Assembly: GCA_005116945.1 (NCBI GenBank)
Contig: SWDH01000045.1
Coordinates: 207,615-256,144, forward strand
Direction: 5' to 3'
DNA length: 48,530 bases
DNA from: Nitrospira sp.
GTDB lineage: Bacteria; Nitrospirota; Nitrospiria; Nitrospirales; Nitrospiraceae
This document shows, piece after piece, positions 8,745 to 17,184 of the stretch. The translations under genes were made by a program, and so were the position numbers. Below the pieces are notes generated by a model. The model was not told the origin of the DNA, ran no database searches, and saw only the letters and a list, made by a program, of their open reading frames with translations. Position 1 is the first letter of the stretch; every line of letters starts with the position of its first letter.

Positions 8745-9553
8745 AGTTTTCCTGCTAGCCAATAGATCACGATACCAGCCACTTCCGATACAACGTCTCG
8801 AGTTTGTTGCAGCGAGGTATCGTTCGGCAACACATCAAAGGGGTCGACGTTGTCCCAGTTTTCTCTCGGTAGGTTCTGCGAAGCATAATCGCAGGGGGCG
8901 GGCGTCACGCGGAAGCCTTGCTTCGTGAACAATGGGACAGCGCGTGGCAGATGGCTGGCTGAACTGACAAGGAGAATCGAGGCGGGTCCAATCAGACGCC
9001 TGGTCCCGGTCGCGTTCTCGTAGGTGTTTCGGGCTTCGGTATCGATCCTTGTGGCGGACTCGGGAACACCGAGGCGAATCGCCCATCGTTTCATTTCGAT
9101 TGCTTCCTGAGGGCCGGTGCCAAAGATTCGAGCATCGCCTCCTGTCAGCACGAGGGTGGGAGCATAGCCTTGCTGGTAGAGGTCTACGCCACATGTTGTT
9201 CTATTTCTGGAATAGGACGATGGCTCGGTGGTTGGCCGAAGCGAGCCTTTCTCGTCGACGCCTCCTCCCAACACGACGATGGCATCGAAATGATCGGATG
9301 GTGTCAGCTGCAAGGGGTGGTGCCAAGATTCGAGCGAACCGATCAACGGGGTGGCGATCAATGGGCTGGATAGCGCTACAAGTACAAAGAGAGAAGAGAT
9401 AAGAAGCGTGCGCACCCATCGTAGACGTGTCGGCGAGAATGGCAAGAGAGCTAAGACCGTCGCTACCCCGAGTAGTAGCACCACCCACGTGAGCGGGTAG
9501 AGGCCGTACTTGACGAACTTATAGAAACCGAAGAAGAATGGCGTCAGTTCCAT
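8741..9553 (-). CDS. YdcF/ElyC-type (DUF218) membrane-anchored protein
   Basis: 270 residues starting at ATG 9553, which has GAGG seven bases upstream. Two membrane helices occupy about residues 5-65. The DUF218 domain follows with IVVLGGGVDEKG (near 92), VLTGGDARIFG, SEA-like GPQEAIEMKRWAIRLGVP, TRNTYENA-type TEARNTYENA and LLVSSASHLPRAVPLF, the complete motif set. Members such as ElyC and SanA affect cell-envelope assembly, probably through lipid-carrier metabolism; the biochemical activity is not settled. A divergent relative is encoded at 45528-46295. Confidence 0.85.
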   Translation of the reverse strand: MELTPFFFGFYKFVKYGLYPLTWVVLLLGVATVLALLPFSPTRLRWVRTLLISSLFVLVALSSPLIATPLIGSLESWHHPLQLTPSDHFDAIVVLGGGVDEKGSLRPTTEPSSYSRNRTTCGVDLYQQGYAPTLVLTGGDARIFGTGPQEAIEMKRWAIRLGVPESATRIDTEARNTYENATGTRRLIGPASILLVSSASHLPRAVPLFTKQGFRVTPAPCDYASQNLPRENWDNVDPFDVLPNDTSLQQTRDVVSEVAGIVIYWLAGKL

Positions 9554-9632
9554 CGGCAAACCTCAATCGAGTAGGGGGCATTGCCGCTAGCATACATGGA
9601 GTGCGGCGAATGACCAAGCAGAGAGGGGTAAC

Positions 9633-10118
9633 GTGAAGATACAAGGGCGTCGTTATTGGTTGATGAAATCGGAACCGCGCGTGTTTTCGATCGAGGATCT
9701 CGCTCAGTCTCCCAAACAGACAACCTGTTGGGATGGGGTGCGGAACTATCAGGCGCGCAACTTCATGCGTGAAATGGCCACCGGCGATCAGGTGCTTTTT
9801 TATCACAGTAACGCCGAGCCGCCTGCTGTGGTGGGAGTTGCGGAAGTCGTGCGGACCGCTTATCCCGATGCGACGCAGTTCGACAAGACCAGTCACCGCT
9901 ATGACCCAGGCAGCGTTCCCTCCGCTCCACGGTGGGACATGGTGGACATTCAGTATCGGCACACCTTCAAGACGAGCCTCTCGCTCGACCGACTGAGGCA
10001 GGAACCGAAACTGAAAGGCATGGTCTTGTTGCAAAAAGGCTCCCGCCTCTCGGTTCAGCCGGTGACAGAAGCTGAATGGGCTATCGTGCTGAAGTTAGCC
10101 GGGGCCAGAATCAGCTAG
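9633..10118 (+). CDS. EVE-domain protein
   Basis: 161 residues forming a single EVE domain (PUA-like fold, THYN1 family). Diagnostic segments are RYWLMKSEP at the start, CWDGVRNYQARNFMREM (near 30-46), GDQVLFYHSN and WDMVDIQY. EVE proteins bind modified nucleobases in DNA or RNA; the ligand is not predictable here. GTG 9633 is chosen because GAGAGGGG stands just upstream and the fold begins immediately after. It is a stand-alone gene in a short plus-strand island. Confidence 0.85.
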   Translation: MKIQGRRYWLMKSEPRVFSIEDLAQSPKQTTCWDGVRNYQARNFMREMATGDQVLFYHSNAEPPAVVGVAEVVRTAYPDATQFDKTSHRYDPGSVPSAPRWDMVDIQYRHTFKTSLSLDRLRQEPKLKGMVLLQKGSRLSVQPVTEAEWAIVLKLAGARIS

Positions 10119-10204
10119 CGGAATAACGATCAAGATACGGACAACCATTGGGCATTCAAGAGTTTCATTAGCCCATCACGTATCGGGCACAAGGAGAGGA
10201 ATTT

Positions 10205-10329
10205 GCAGGATGCTCAAAAAGGCTGTCCAGCTAGGCCGCAGCGAGTGAAGGGCCGACGCGTACCCTTGTGGTACGTGGAGGGTCTGAACGATGCGAGAAC
10301 GAAGCTGGCGGACTTTTTCAGCATCCTGC
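10205..10329. mobile_element. MITE-like element with terminal inverted repeats
   Basis: About 125 bp, no coding capacity. The ends are inverted copies: GCAGGATGCTcAAAAAG on the left and its complement CTTTTTcAGCATCCTGC on the right. Inside is a small hairpin CGTACC..GGTACG. A second full copy lies at 33306-33431 and a shrunken one at 16988-17016. Its right edge coincides with the stop codon of the M78-like gene on the minus strand. I see no certain target-site duplication. Confidence 0.75.
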
Positions 10330-10577
10330 TAAGTTTTGGCTTTGCCGTTGTCTAAGTGCCGATGCTGCCAGTCGAGCCAGGCATGGCCAAGTTCGTGGGC
10401 AAGAATATAGCGCCGTCGCGTCACGGGCAAGCGCTTACGAAGATAAATAGTTTTTGTGTCGTCGTCCCAGATACCATCGGCATTCGAGTCTCGACGGTCC
10501 ATGTCACTATCGGAAAGTTGGCGGATGGAGATCCGATAGCCGAACGGAAGCACGACTTGAGAGGGTATTCGCAACAT
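10329..10577 (-). CDS. Small M78/ImmA-IrrE-like metalloprotein
   Basis: 82 residues. ATG 10577 has AGGAG eight bases upstream. The sequence contains YILAHELGHAWLDWQH (the zinc-binding HExxH of M78/ImmA-IrrE peptidases) near residue 62, preceded by IYLRKRLPVTRRR. It resembles the N-terminal half of that family only; the usual third ligand and C-terminal helices are missing, and the stop codon falls on the edge of the MITE at 10205-10329, so the gene may be truncated by the insertion. Relatives usually cut a repressor encoded next door, but no XRE-type partner is visible. Confidence 0.6.
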   Translation of the reverse strand: MLRIPSQVVLPFGYRISIRQLSDSDMDRRDSNADGIWDDDTKTIYLRKRLPVTRRRYILAHELGHAWLDWQHRHLDNGKAKT

Positions 10578-10895
10578 ATCCAATACTCCTAACCGTAAGT
10601 TAGCGTATCACAAAATCCTTTCTCGCTTCACGGTTGATTTATTTATAGTAATCAATGGGTTGCATGGCTTTCCGCACAAGGTCTTGAGCATTCTCCGATC
10701 TGCTCATTTTTGAATATCCAGACTATTTCCGGTGTGGTTGGTCTGAATCATGCGTATCGAGGTTGATCACTCATACTGCAAGGAAGGTCTTGGCCGTGTT
10801 TCAGCGCGGACTACCCTACAAATATGGCGCTGAAAATAAGATGTTCTTCATCGGCGACCGAGAGCAGGAGTATACTGATGAAAGGGAGACCTACG
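10578..10895. other. Intergenic region between divergent genes
   Basis: No gene supported. It must contain the promoters for the M78-like gene and the lysine-catabolism operon. An imperfect operator-like inverted repeat TTGATT..AATCAA spans 10634-10655. Confidence 0.5.
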
Positions 10896-11984
10896 ATGCA
10901 TCGTGTACTTGTCCTCGGCGCTGGAAAGATCGGATCTCTGGTTGCCTGCCTCTTAGCAGAGAGCGGCGACTACGAGGTCTGCCTCGGCGACATCAGCCTC
11001 GATGCCTCCAAGCGGCTCGTCGAGGACCTTGGTCTCTCGCGAGTCACGCCTCAGCTCCTTGATGTCCGACATCCCGACACCATCAGCGCATATGTGAAGG
11101 CGCATCGATTCGATGCGGTCCTATCGAGCCTCCCGTATTTCTGCAACCCCGTTGTCGCCGGATTGGCTCGGGAACACCGGCTTCATTATTTTGACTTGAC
11201 GGAGGATGTCGAAGTCACCAATCAGGTCAAAGTCCTGAGTGCCGATTCCCCTCAAGCCTTTGTCCCGCAATGTGGTTTGGCTCCTGGGTTCATCAGCATC
11301 GCCGCTCACGACTTGATCACCCACTTCGATACGGTGGATACGGTTAAAATGCGGGTTGGTGCATTGCCGGTTCATCCGAGTAACGCCCTCAAGTATTCAC
11401 TGACGTGGTCCACCGATGGGTTGATCAACGAGTACGGTAACATCTGTTACGGAATTGAAGGGGGAGAGAAGGTGCCCCTCCTACCCCTCGAAGGGTATGA
11501 GACGATTGAGGTGGATGGACTTTTGTACGAAGCGTTCAACACGTCAGGCGGATTGGGAACGTTGGCAGATACCTATGCGGGAAAAGTCAGGACCATGAAT
11601 TACAAGACGCTGCGGTATCCTGGCCATTGCGAGAAAATTCACCTCTTGATGAACGATCTCAAGTTGAATGAGGACCGTGAGACACTCAAGCGAATCCTGG
11701 AACGAGCAGTTCCCCAGACACTGCAGGATGTCGTGCTGATCTATACCTCCGTCATGGGAATGCGGGGGGGTGCCTTGTTCGAAGAGAACTACGTGAAGAA
11801 GATCTATCCTCAATGTGTGAAAGGGAAGCTGTGGTCTGCCATTCAAATGACGACTGCCTCGAGCCTCTGCGCCGTGGCCGATCTCGTGCTCGCCACGCCT
11901 CAACTGTACAGGGGGTTTATTACGCAGGAGTCGTTCCCATTACAGGACGTGCTCACGAATCGATTCGGAGCCTGTTACAAATGA
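10896..11984 (+). CDS. Saccharopine dehydrogenase (LYS9-like)
   Basis: 362 residues from ATG 10896, chosen because AAAGGGAG lies upstream (10881-10888) and the Rossmann motif [11 protein letters not shown] then starts at residue 4. The C-terminal catalytic domain is typical of the family: [27 protein letters not shown] and [16 protein letters not shown]. The family oxidises saccharopine to glutamate plus aminoadipate semialdehyde (or the reverse in fungal lysine synthesis). The next gene, joined by an ATGA overlap, encodes the dehydrogenase that uses that semialdehyde, which points to lysine degradation. A lysine-ketoglutarate reductase, needed to make saccharopine, is not in the window. Confidence 0.85.
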   Translation: MHRVLVLGAGKIGSLVACLLAESGDYEVCLGDISLDASKRLVEDLGLSRVTPQLLDVRHPDTISAYVKAHRFDAVLSSLPYFCNPVVAGLAREHRLHYFDLTEDVEVTNQVKVLSADSPQAFVPQCGLAPGFISIAAHDLITHFDTVDTVKMRVGALPVHPSNALKYSLTWSTDGLINEYGNICYGIEGGEKVPLLPLEGYETIEVDGLLYEAFNTSGGLGTLADTYAGKVRTMNYKTLRYPGHCEKIHLLMNDLKLNEDRETLKRILERAVPQTLQDVVLIYTSVMGMRGGALFEENYVKKIYPQCVKGKLWSAIQMTTASSLCAVADLVLATPQLYRGFITQESFPLQDVLTNRFGACYK

Positions 11985-13510
11985 TGTCCACCCAAGAAAT
12001 ACTCAAGAGGCTTGGTTTGAGCGCTGTCAACGCTGGTGGCAGCACTGGGACCCATTGGTGGAATTCCGGCGAAAATACATCGCTGCTGGAATCCGTGAAT
12101 CCGGCGACTGGCGAGACGATTGCGCATATTCGCACCTGTTCAACTGATGACTATGAGCACATCGTGCGGGAGTCTGCGGTGGCATTCCAGCAATGGCGGC
12201 TTGTCCCGGCTCCCAAGCGAGGAGAACTCATCCGGTTGCTTGGCGCATCGTTGCGAGAACATAAAGATGCGCTCGGCTCGTTGGTGTCGCTCGAAGTCGG
12301 CAAGATCAAAGCGGAGGGGGACGGCGAAGTTCAGGAAATGATCGATATGGCAGACTTTGCTGTGGGCCAGTCCCGCATGTTGTATGGATCGACGATGCAT
12401 TCCGAACGGGCACAGCATCGGATGGCGGAGCAATGGCATCCGCTCGGGCCGGTCGGGGTGATCACCGCCTTCAATTTTCCCGTCGCGGTGTGGGCCTGGA
12501 ACGCGTTCCTGGCTGCAATTGCTGGAGACACGGTGGTCTGGAAGCCTTCGCCGAAAGCGCCGCTCTGTGCGATCGCGGTGCAGCACCTCTGCAACCGGGT
12601 GATGGAGCAACAGGGTTATCGGGGAATCTTCTCGCTAATCGTGACGGCCGAAAAGACCCTTGCGGAGACGTTAGTCCAGGATGGTCGATTGCCGTTGATC
12701 TCGTTCACGGGATCCGTACCGGTTGGTCGAGCGGTGGCCGCGACTGTTGCGCAACGATTGGGGCGGACGCTCTTGGAACTGAGCGGGAATAACGCGATTA
12801 TTGTGGATCAGACGGCGGACCTTTCCTTGGCGATTCGCGCCATCGTGTTCGGTGCGATTGGCACTGCCGGTCAACGTTGCACGACGACCAGACGGCTGTT
12901 CGTCCATGAATCTCGATACGATGAAGTGGTCGAGAAGCTGATCTCGGCGTATCGACAGATACGCATCGGCGATCCATTGGAGCCGGGCGTGCTCTTGGGT
13001 CCGTTGATCGATCGAGCTGCGGTTGAGGCTTATCGGAAGGCGATCGAAGAAGTAAAGCAAGCGGGAGGGACAGTCCTCTATGGAGGGCAGGTGCTGGATC
13101 GGCCTGGCTATTTCGTGAAACCGGCCATCGTGAAAGCAGAAAATCATTGGCCACTCGTCCAGCGTGAGACTTTTGCGCCGATTCTCTATGTCATGCGCTT
13201 CGAGGCACTCGACGACGGCATTGCCTTGCAGAATGCCGTACCCCAAGGCCTGTCTTCTGCGATTTTTACGTCCGACGTACGGAACAGCGAGCGGTTCACC
13301 TCCACGGCCGGCAGCGACTGCGGAATCGCGAATGTGAACATCGGGACGTCAGGAGCAGAAATCGGCGGCGCGTTTGGCGGTGAAAAGGAAACCGGCGGAG
13401 GACGCGAAGCCGGCTCGGATGCATGGAAAGCCTATATGCGGCGGCAGACGAACACGATCAACTGGGGTCATGATTTGCCATTGGCTCAGGGTATTCAATT
13501 CGGCTCATAG
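11981..13510 (+). CDS. Aminoadipate-semialdehyde dehydrogenase (ALDH7/antiquitin type)
   Basis: 509 residues. ATG 11981 overlaps the previous stop (ATGATG), so translation is probably coupled; a second ATG at 11984 is possible. ALDH motifs are complete: [42 protein letters not shown], the general-base Glu 266 in [12 protein letters not shown] and the nucleophile Cys 300 in [16 protein letters not shown] and GQRCTTTRR are specific to the ALDH7 branch, which oxidises aminoadipate semialdehyde / piperideine-6-carboxylate to aminoadipate with NAD. The neighbouring saccharopine dehydrogenase supplies the substrate. Confidence 0.9.
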   Translation: MMSTQEILKRLGLSAVNAGGSTGTHWWNSGENTSLLESVNPATGETIAHIRTCSTDDYEHIVRESAVAFQQWRLVPAPKRGELIRLLGASLREHKDALGSLVSLEVGKIKAEGDGEVQEMIDMADFAVGQSRMLYGSTMHSERAQHRMAEQWHPLGPVGVITAFNFPVAVWAWNAFLAAIAGDTVVWKPSPKAPLCAIAVQHLCNRVMEQQGYRGIFSLIVTAEKTLAETLVQDGRLPLISFTGSVPVGRAVAATVAQRLGRTLLELSGNNAIIVDQTADLSLAIRAIVFGAIGTAGQRCTTTRRLFVHESRYDEVVEKLISAYRQIRIGDPLEPGVLLGPLIDRAAVEAYRKAIEEVKQAGGTVLYGGQVLDRPGYFVKPAIVKAENHWPLVQRETFAPILYVMRFEALDDGIALQNAVPQGLSSAIFTSDVRNSERFTSTAGSDCGIANVNIGTSGAEIGGAFGGEKETGGGREAGSDAWKAYMRRQTNTINWGHDLPLAQGIQFGS

Positions 13511-13542
13511 CGTCCGTGACTGAGCAACAAGGAGCGTGGACT

Positions 13543-14139
13543 ATGGAACAAGGCGTTGAGTTGGATGCGCTAATCGCCAGAATGATCGACAACTATGTGT
13601 CGCGCAATCGGGCAGCTACATTGTTGCGCGACTTGCTCAATGCAGCAGGAGTCGGCTTCTGCCCAGTGGCAGACCATCTCACGCTGCGGACGCTGGATAT
13701 CGACCAGCGTGCGGAGCAGTTCACGAGGCTCGGGTATGGGTACAGCGAAACGATCGAGTATGCAGACTGGTATGCGAAGGTCTATCGGAAGGTCGGGTAC
13801 CCGGCGCTCTTTGTGGATCAGGCCTACTCCGACGATCGGGGCCGTACCAGTATTATCCCTGGCTGGGTCGATAAATTTGGCGATCAGGTGTTCCATCATG
13901 TCGCGGTGCGCGTGGAAGACATCGATCAGGCGATTGAACGGTTGAAGGCACAGGGGGTGGTCTTTACCGGTCAGATCGTCGGGGCTCGGGGTGGCCAGTT
14001 ACGACAAATCTTCACGGTGCCAGAGATGATTGACGGTCAGCCATTTTCCGTCCTCGAACTGACCGAGCGCCACAGAGGATACCAGGGTTTCTCGCCTCCA
14101 CAGGCAGACAGTCTGATGAAATCAACCGTCAGTCGCTAG
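13543..14139 (+). CDS. VOC-fold, DUF1338-like protein (possible 2-oxoadipate dioxygenase)
   Basis: 198 residues. ATG 13543 is preferred over GTG 13516 because AAGGAG lies eight bases before it. The opening NYVSRNRAATLLRDLLNAAG followed by VADHLTLRTLD resembles DUF1338/HglS proteins (which convert 2-oxoadipate to 2-hydroxyglutarate) more than ordinary glyoxalases. Three candidate metal ligands are visible: His 45 (ADHLT), His 118/119 (FHHVAV) and Glu 172 (VLELTER). It lies 33 bp after the ALDH gene and 2-oxoadipate is two steps downstream of that product, which supports the role. It is shorter than characterised HglS enzymes, so a generic VOC dioxygenase remains possible. Confidence 0.65.
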   Translation: MEQGVELDALIARMIDNYVSRNRAATLLRDLLNAAGVGFCPVADHLTLRTLDIDQRAEQFTRLGYGYSETIEYADWYAKVYRKVGYPALFVDQAYSDDRGRTSIIPGWVDKFGDQVFHHVAVRVEDIDQAIERLKAQGVVFTGQIVGARGGQLRQIFTVPEMIDGQPFSVLELTERHRGYQGFSPPQADSLMKSTVSR

Positions 14140-14250
14140 TTCCTGATCTGTTTCTGCCTGCCACACAAGAAGATAGCTTTGTCCACGTGTCCGAGTTACT
14201 ATTACGAATCCTTTTCCCATCCCATGTCTCACATGCAAAGAAATATTTCG

Positions 14251-14272
14251 TAGGTTCCATGGGTGGAACCTA
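14251..14272. promoter_or_regulatory. Perfect 9-bp inverted repeat upstream of DUF1264 gene
   Basis: TAGGTTCCA and its complement TGGAACCTA flank a 4-base loop, 31 bp before the start codon at 14304. No T-run follows, so an operator or mRNA leader hairpin fits better than a terminator. Confidence 0.5.
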
Positions 14273-14303
14273 GATCGGACCCGTACAATCAAAGGAGCAT
14301 TTT

Positions 14304-14837
14304 ATGAAATCAAGCACCTATGCGATCGTTGGGGCCGTGGGCCTCGCCTTGTTGACCGGCTGTGCGGAAATGAAGGGGGGAGACTCCAGCCCGGCGATGG
14401 CTGCGCCCAAGCCGGGACCGGCTCAAGGGTATAATATCCACGTGATGGCGCCACATAAGTTCGAAGACGGTACGGTCCATGGCCCCTATCACCACTACTG
14501 TAAGCCGGTCTCTACGGAAATTATCCAGTGTTTGCTCTTTGAATCCACCGACCCCAACGCCACCCTAACGGATGTAGAATATTTCGTCGCCAAGTCCGTG
14601 TCCCGCACCCAGGTGCCCCTTGAGACCTGGAACAAGTACTATCATGACCACGAAGTCGAAATTGCCACCGGTCGTGTGCAAGTATTGGATATGCCAGAGG
14701 CTCAGGCCAAGGAAATTGCTGCGATCGCTGCGAAGACTGACGGCATTATCTTCCATCTCTGGCCGGATGGGGCCAAGGCGCCCAATGGCATAGTCGGGCA
14801 TCCGCAATCAGTCGGTCACAAGTTTAGAACAGAGTAA
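14304..14837 (+). CDS. DUF1264-family lipoprotein
   Basis: 177 residues. The signal peptide ends in a lipobox LLTGC (Cys near residue 20), so the protein is lipid-anchored. The mature part matches DUF1264 (the oil-body-associated protein family): HHYCKPVSTEIIQCLLFES, DVEYFVAKSV, WNKYYHDHEVEIATGRV and GIIFHLWPDG. The conserved His and Cys residues could bind metal; the function is unknown. AAAGGAG lies nine bases before ATG. It is followed by a strong hairpin and the cytochrome c gene. Confidence 0.8.
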   Translation: MKSSTYAIVGAVGLALLTGCAEMKGGDSSPAMAAPKPGPAQGYNIHVMAPHKFEDGTVHGPYHHYCKPVSTEIIQCLLFESTDPNATLTDVEYFVAKSVSRTQVPLETWNKYYHDHEVEIATGRVQVLDMPEAQAKEIAAIAAKTDGIIFHLWPDGAKAPNGIVGHPQSVGHKFRTE

Positions 14838-14855
14838 TCGCTGTAGAAAGGCGTG

Positions 14856-14884
14856 CCGGCAGAGCGGGGAACCCGCTCTGCCGG
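14856..14884. terminator. 13-bp perfect hairpin between lipoprotein and cytochrome genes
   Basis: CCGGCAGAGCGGG and its exact complement flank the loop GAA. There is no T-run on either strand. It ends only 12 bases before the cytochrome ATG and replaces any visible ribosome site, so it may be a transcription terminator or a translational control hairpin. Confidence 0.6.
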
Positions 14885-14896
14885 TGGTCTCACCCC

Positions 14897-15346
14897 ATGA
14901 AACACTCTCTCCTCTTTGCCGTTGTTTTCTCATGGGGTGCGGTGTGGACTTCCCCTGTCTGGAGCGCCGACCAGGAGATACTCAGGTCTCGTGTCCCGGC
15001 TGATCAAGCCGAGGCTGCGAGGGCAATGAGCAATCCTTTGCCTGCAACGCCGAGCACTGTTGAGAATGGAAAAAAGATTTATGAGGGGAAAGGATTCTGC
15101 CGTGCCTGCCACGGGGCGGATGGCAAAGGATTATTGGGAAGCGACATTGATCCTGGTAGCCTGAAAGGCCCGTTGCCGCGAGACTTCACCGACCTTGACT
15201 GGCAAGCCGCGCGAACCGATGGGGAACTGTTCTGGATTCTGAAAAATGGCAGCAAAGGCACGGCCATGGCTTCCTTTATTCCGCTCGTACTTACGGAAGA
15301 AGAAGCCTGGCAGGTGCTGCGATACGTCCGGTCATTCGGTCAATAA
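14897..15346 (+). CDS. Periplasmic mono-haem cytochrome c
   Basis: 149 residues. A signal peptide ends near SPVWSA (about residue 23). One haem site FCRACHG is at about residues 69-75 and the axial Met is likely in GTAMASF (near 123). Size and fold fit a class I cytochrome c or a cytochrome-c domain of a respiratory complex, carrying single electrons in the periplasm. No ribosome site is visible before ATG 14897 because the 13-bp hairpin occupies that position. The partner enzyme is not in the window. Confidence 0.85.
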   Translation: MKHSLLFAVVFSWGAVWTSPVWSADQEILRSRVPADQAEAARAMSNPLPATPSTVENGKKIYEGKGFCRACHGADGKGLLGSDIDPGSLKGPLPRDFTDLDWQAARTDGELFWILKNGSKGTAMASFIPLVLTEEEAWQVLRYVRSFGQ

Positions 15347-15395
15347 TAGAAAGAATAACGCCGCGTAGAAGTGCTCCTCCCGTATCCCGCCAGTG

Positions 15396-16892
15396 TTATC
15401 CCCACGCTTTCTCGCCTCGTTTTATGAGGCTGCGCAAGAGCCGATCCATCTTTTTTCTGGCCTTCTCACGACGCCGGCGCTGTCGTTCGACCATCCGTCC
15501 GGCGACGAATGCCGCCCGCGTGCTGGTCGAGTGCTTGAGGAATTCTCGGATATGCGCTTCAGCTTGGATGGCGTCTTGGTGCATGCCCAAGACGTCCTGC
15601 ACCACGCGGGCTTTGTTGATGAAACGTGTGGCCACCTTGCCGACCGTCGGTTCCGCGAGTTCTGCGGCATAGCGGGCTCGTTTCGTTTTGATCCTGGTCT
15701 CGTGGATGGTGGCATTGGTGGGTGTGGGGCCGGCCTGGTGAATCGCATCTCTCAGCTTGGTGAATTCATCCTTGGCGAGGTCGCGCAACGTCACGGTGGA
15801 TTCGACGGCGGTTGGATCCTGCACCGCTTGTTGGAGCCGTCTGACGAGGTCGAGATACCGTTCACGCTTCAACTCGTTCAGGAGGATTTCTTGGGTTTTG
15901 TTCCGTTGGACTTCCAGATGGGCGATGAACGGTGTCAGCGGCCGGCGGTCACGCGCATCGAGTTGGGCAGATTCCTCGCGGAAATAGGCGAGTTGTACGT
16001 CGAGGTCGCGGGCCGGTCCCAGCAGTCGTCCGAGCCAGCGCAACTCTTCCCGCAACGAGTCGGCCCATTCAGGAACCAGCAGGGGCTTGGCGGCGCGTAG
16101 GATGGCGCGCAATTGTCTCGTGGCCACGCGCATTTGATGCAGGCTTTCCGGTTCCCTTCCGAGCCTGGTGCCGGGATCGTGCGCAAGCAGCCATCGAACA
16201 TGACGTGCGAGGTCCCACTGTACATGAGCCATCACCGCGGCATCCGATGCCGGCGGCGGCTCAGAACCAGGAGCGACCAGAGCAAGTGCGCGAAAGAGCT
16301 TGGGGTGTCCGTCATGATCGGCAGCTCCTGCTCGACGGAGCTGCCGTTCGATGTCCGACAGCGCGCGGTCCTTCCCATCGATCCGTTCGATCTCGAGTTC
16401 TCGAAAGCGCTGAAGCACCGCTCCGTCCTTTATGACGGACACCTGGTCGAGCGTGACATCTGCAACCGGGGTATGGTCCATGCGCACACGGATGCCGGCT
16501 CTCCAGACTCGTAAGGTCGCAACCGGCACAAGCTCCCGCTCTCCAAGAAAGAGAAAGAGCAGATCGCGGAACATCGTTGGCGGAAGAGGCCGGCGATCGA
16601 CCAGCTCAATTTCCAGCCGATCCTTCATCAGGGGAAGTTTCAGTTGCCAGGCCTGTTTCCCGCGTTCGACTCGATGCCGAAGTGTCATCCCTGCGCGGGC
16701 CAGATCGTACTGTGAGGTGTCGTAGTAGGTCGAGGTGAGTCGATGTCGCGGAAGCGGAGTGCCGGGCAGCTGAGGAAGACGGAAATGGTCATCGACCGCC
16801 AGTTTGATTTCACGCTCGACCGTCGATTGAACCGTGGGGCTGATGGCAAGGGAATCTGACTGTTTTGAGGGAGTCTTGTCGGCACGAGCCAT
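15396..16892 (-). CDS. CYTH-CHAD domain protein
   Basis: 498 residues from ATG 16892 (AAGGAG six bases upstream; GTG 16895 sits too close). Residues about 25-205 form a CYTH triphosphate-tunnel domain: VEREIKLAV (the ExExK motif), STYYDTSQYDL and TLRHRVERGKQAWQLKLP. Residues about 220-495 are a CHAD domain with the basic helix LHQMRVATRQLRAIL. CYTH domains hydrolyse triphosphate or long-chain phosphates, and CHAD domains bind polyphosphate. It lies 2.5 kb from ppk1, so a role in sensing or trimming polyphosphate is likely (inference). Confidence 0.85.
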   Translation of the reverse strand: MARADKTPSKQSDSLAISPTVQSTVEREIKLAVDDHFRLPQLPGTPLPRHRLTSTYYDTSQYDLARAGMTLRHRVERGKQAWQLKLPLMKDRLEIELVDRRPLPPTMFRDLLFLFLGERELVPVATLRVWRAGIRVRMDHTPVADVTLDQVSVIKDGAVLQRFRELEIERIDGKDRALSDIERQLRRAGAADHDGHPKLFRALALVAPGSEPPPASDAAVMAHVQWDLARHVRWLLAHDPGTRLGREPESLHQMRVATRQLRAILRAAKPLLVPEWADSLREELRWLGRLLGPARDLDVQLAYFREESAQLDARDRRPLTPFIAHLEVQRNKTQEILLNELKRERYLDLVRRLQQAVQDPTAVESTVTLRDLAKDEFTKLRDAIHQAGPTPTNATIHETRIKTKRARYAAELAEPTVGKVATRFINKARVVQDVLGMHQDAIQAEAHIREFLKHSTSTRAAFVAGRMVERQRRRREKARKKMDRLLRSLIKRGEKAWG

Positions 16893-16987
16893 CACGGTCT
16901 CCTTGCGGGACCATTAACTGTCGCAGATGGAAGGAGAGAGAAGCAATCCCTAACTGGGGCGGACGGGCCAAGCAGTTTGAGTATCTA

Positions 16988-17016
16988 ACAGGCTGTCTAA
17001 ATTTTTCGGCATCCTG
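16988..17016. repeat. Internally deleted copy of the MITE-like element
   Basis: CAGGCTGTcT.. joins directly to ..TTTTTCgGCATCCTG, so the two terminal inverted repeats of the 125-bp element remain and the middle is gone. It lies in the gap between the CYTH-CHAD gene and the regulator at 17185. Confidence 0.5.
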
Positions 17017-17120
17017 CCAAGGAGATGTTGGGCTGCGTTGCCCGGAATCGTTGAATTATTACATCGACGTTCTCTCCAGCCTGAGCATCCGGTCAAGGGA
17101 TCAGCGGATTCCCGTTCAAT

Positions 17121-17147
17121 TTAACGGACAAGTAACTCTGTCGTAAC
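17121..17147 (+). promoter_or_regulatory. PHO-box-like triple direct repeat
   Basis: TTAAC at 17121, GTAAC at 17132 and GTAAC at 17143 are spaced exactly 11 bp apart, the period of PhoB binding sites. It ends 37 bp before the regulator ATG at 17185, so it overlaps the probable promoter. A second three-core site of the same form is at 18989-19015. Confidence 0.6.
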
Positions 17148-17184
17148 GGTGTGTTGTTGAGCCTGGTCGTATCATGATCTGACA

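Noticed and set aside
15393..16100. 235-residue plus-strand frame opposite the CHAD domain
   Set aside because: Complement of a strong CHAD coding region; no ribosome site and no family features.
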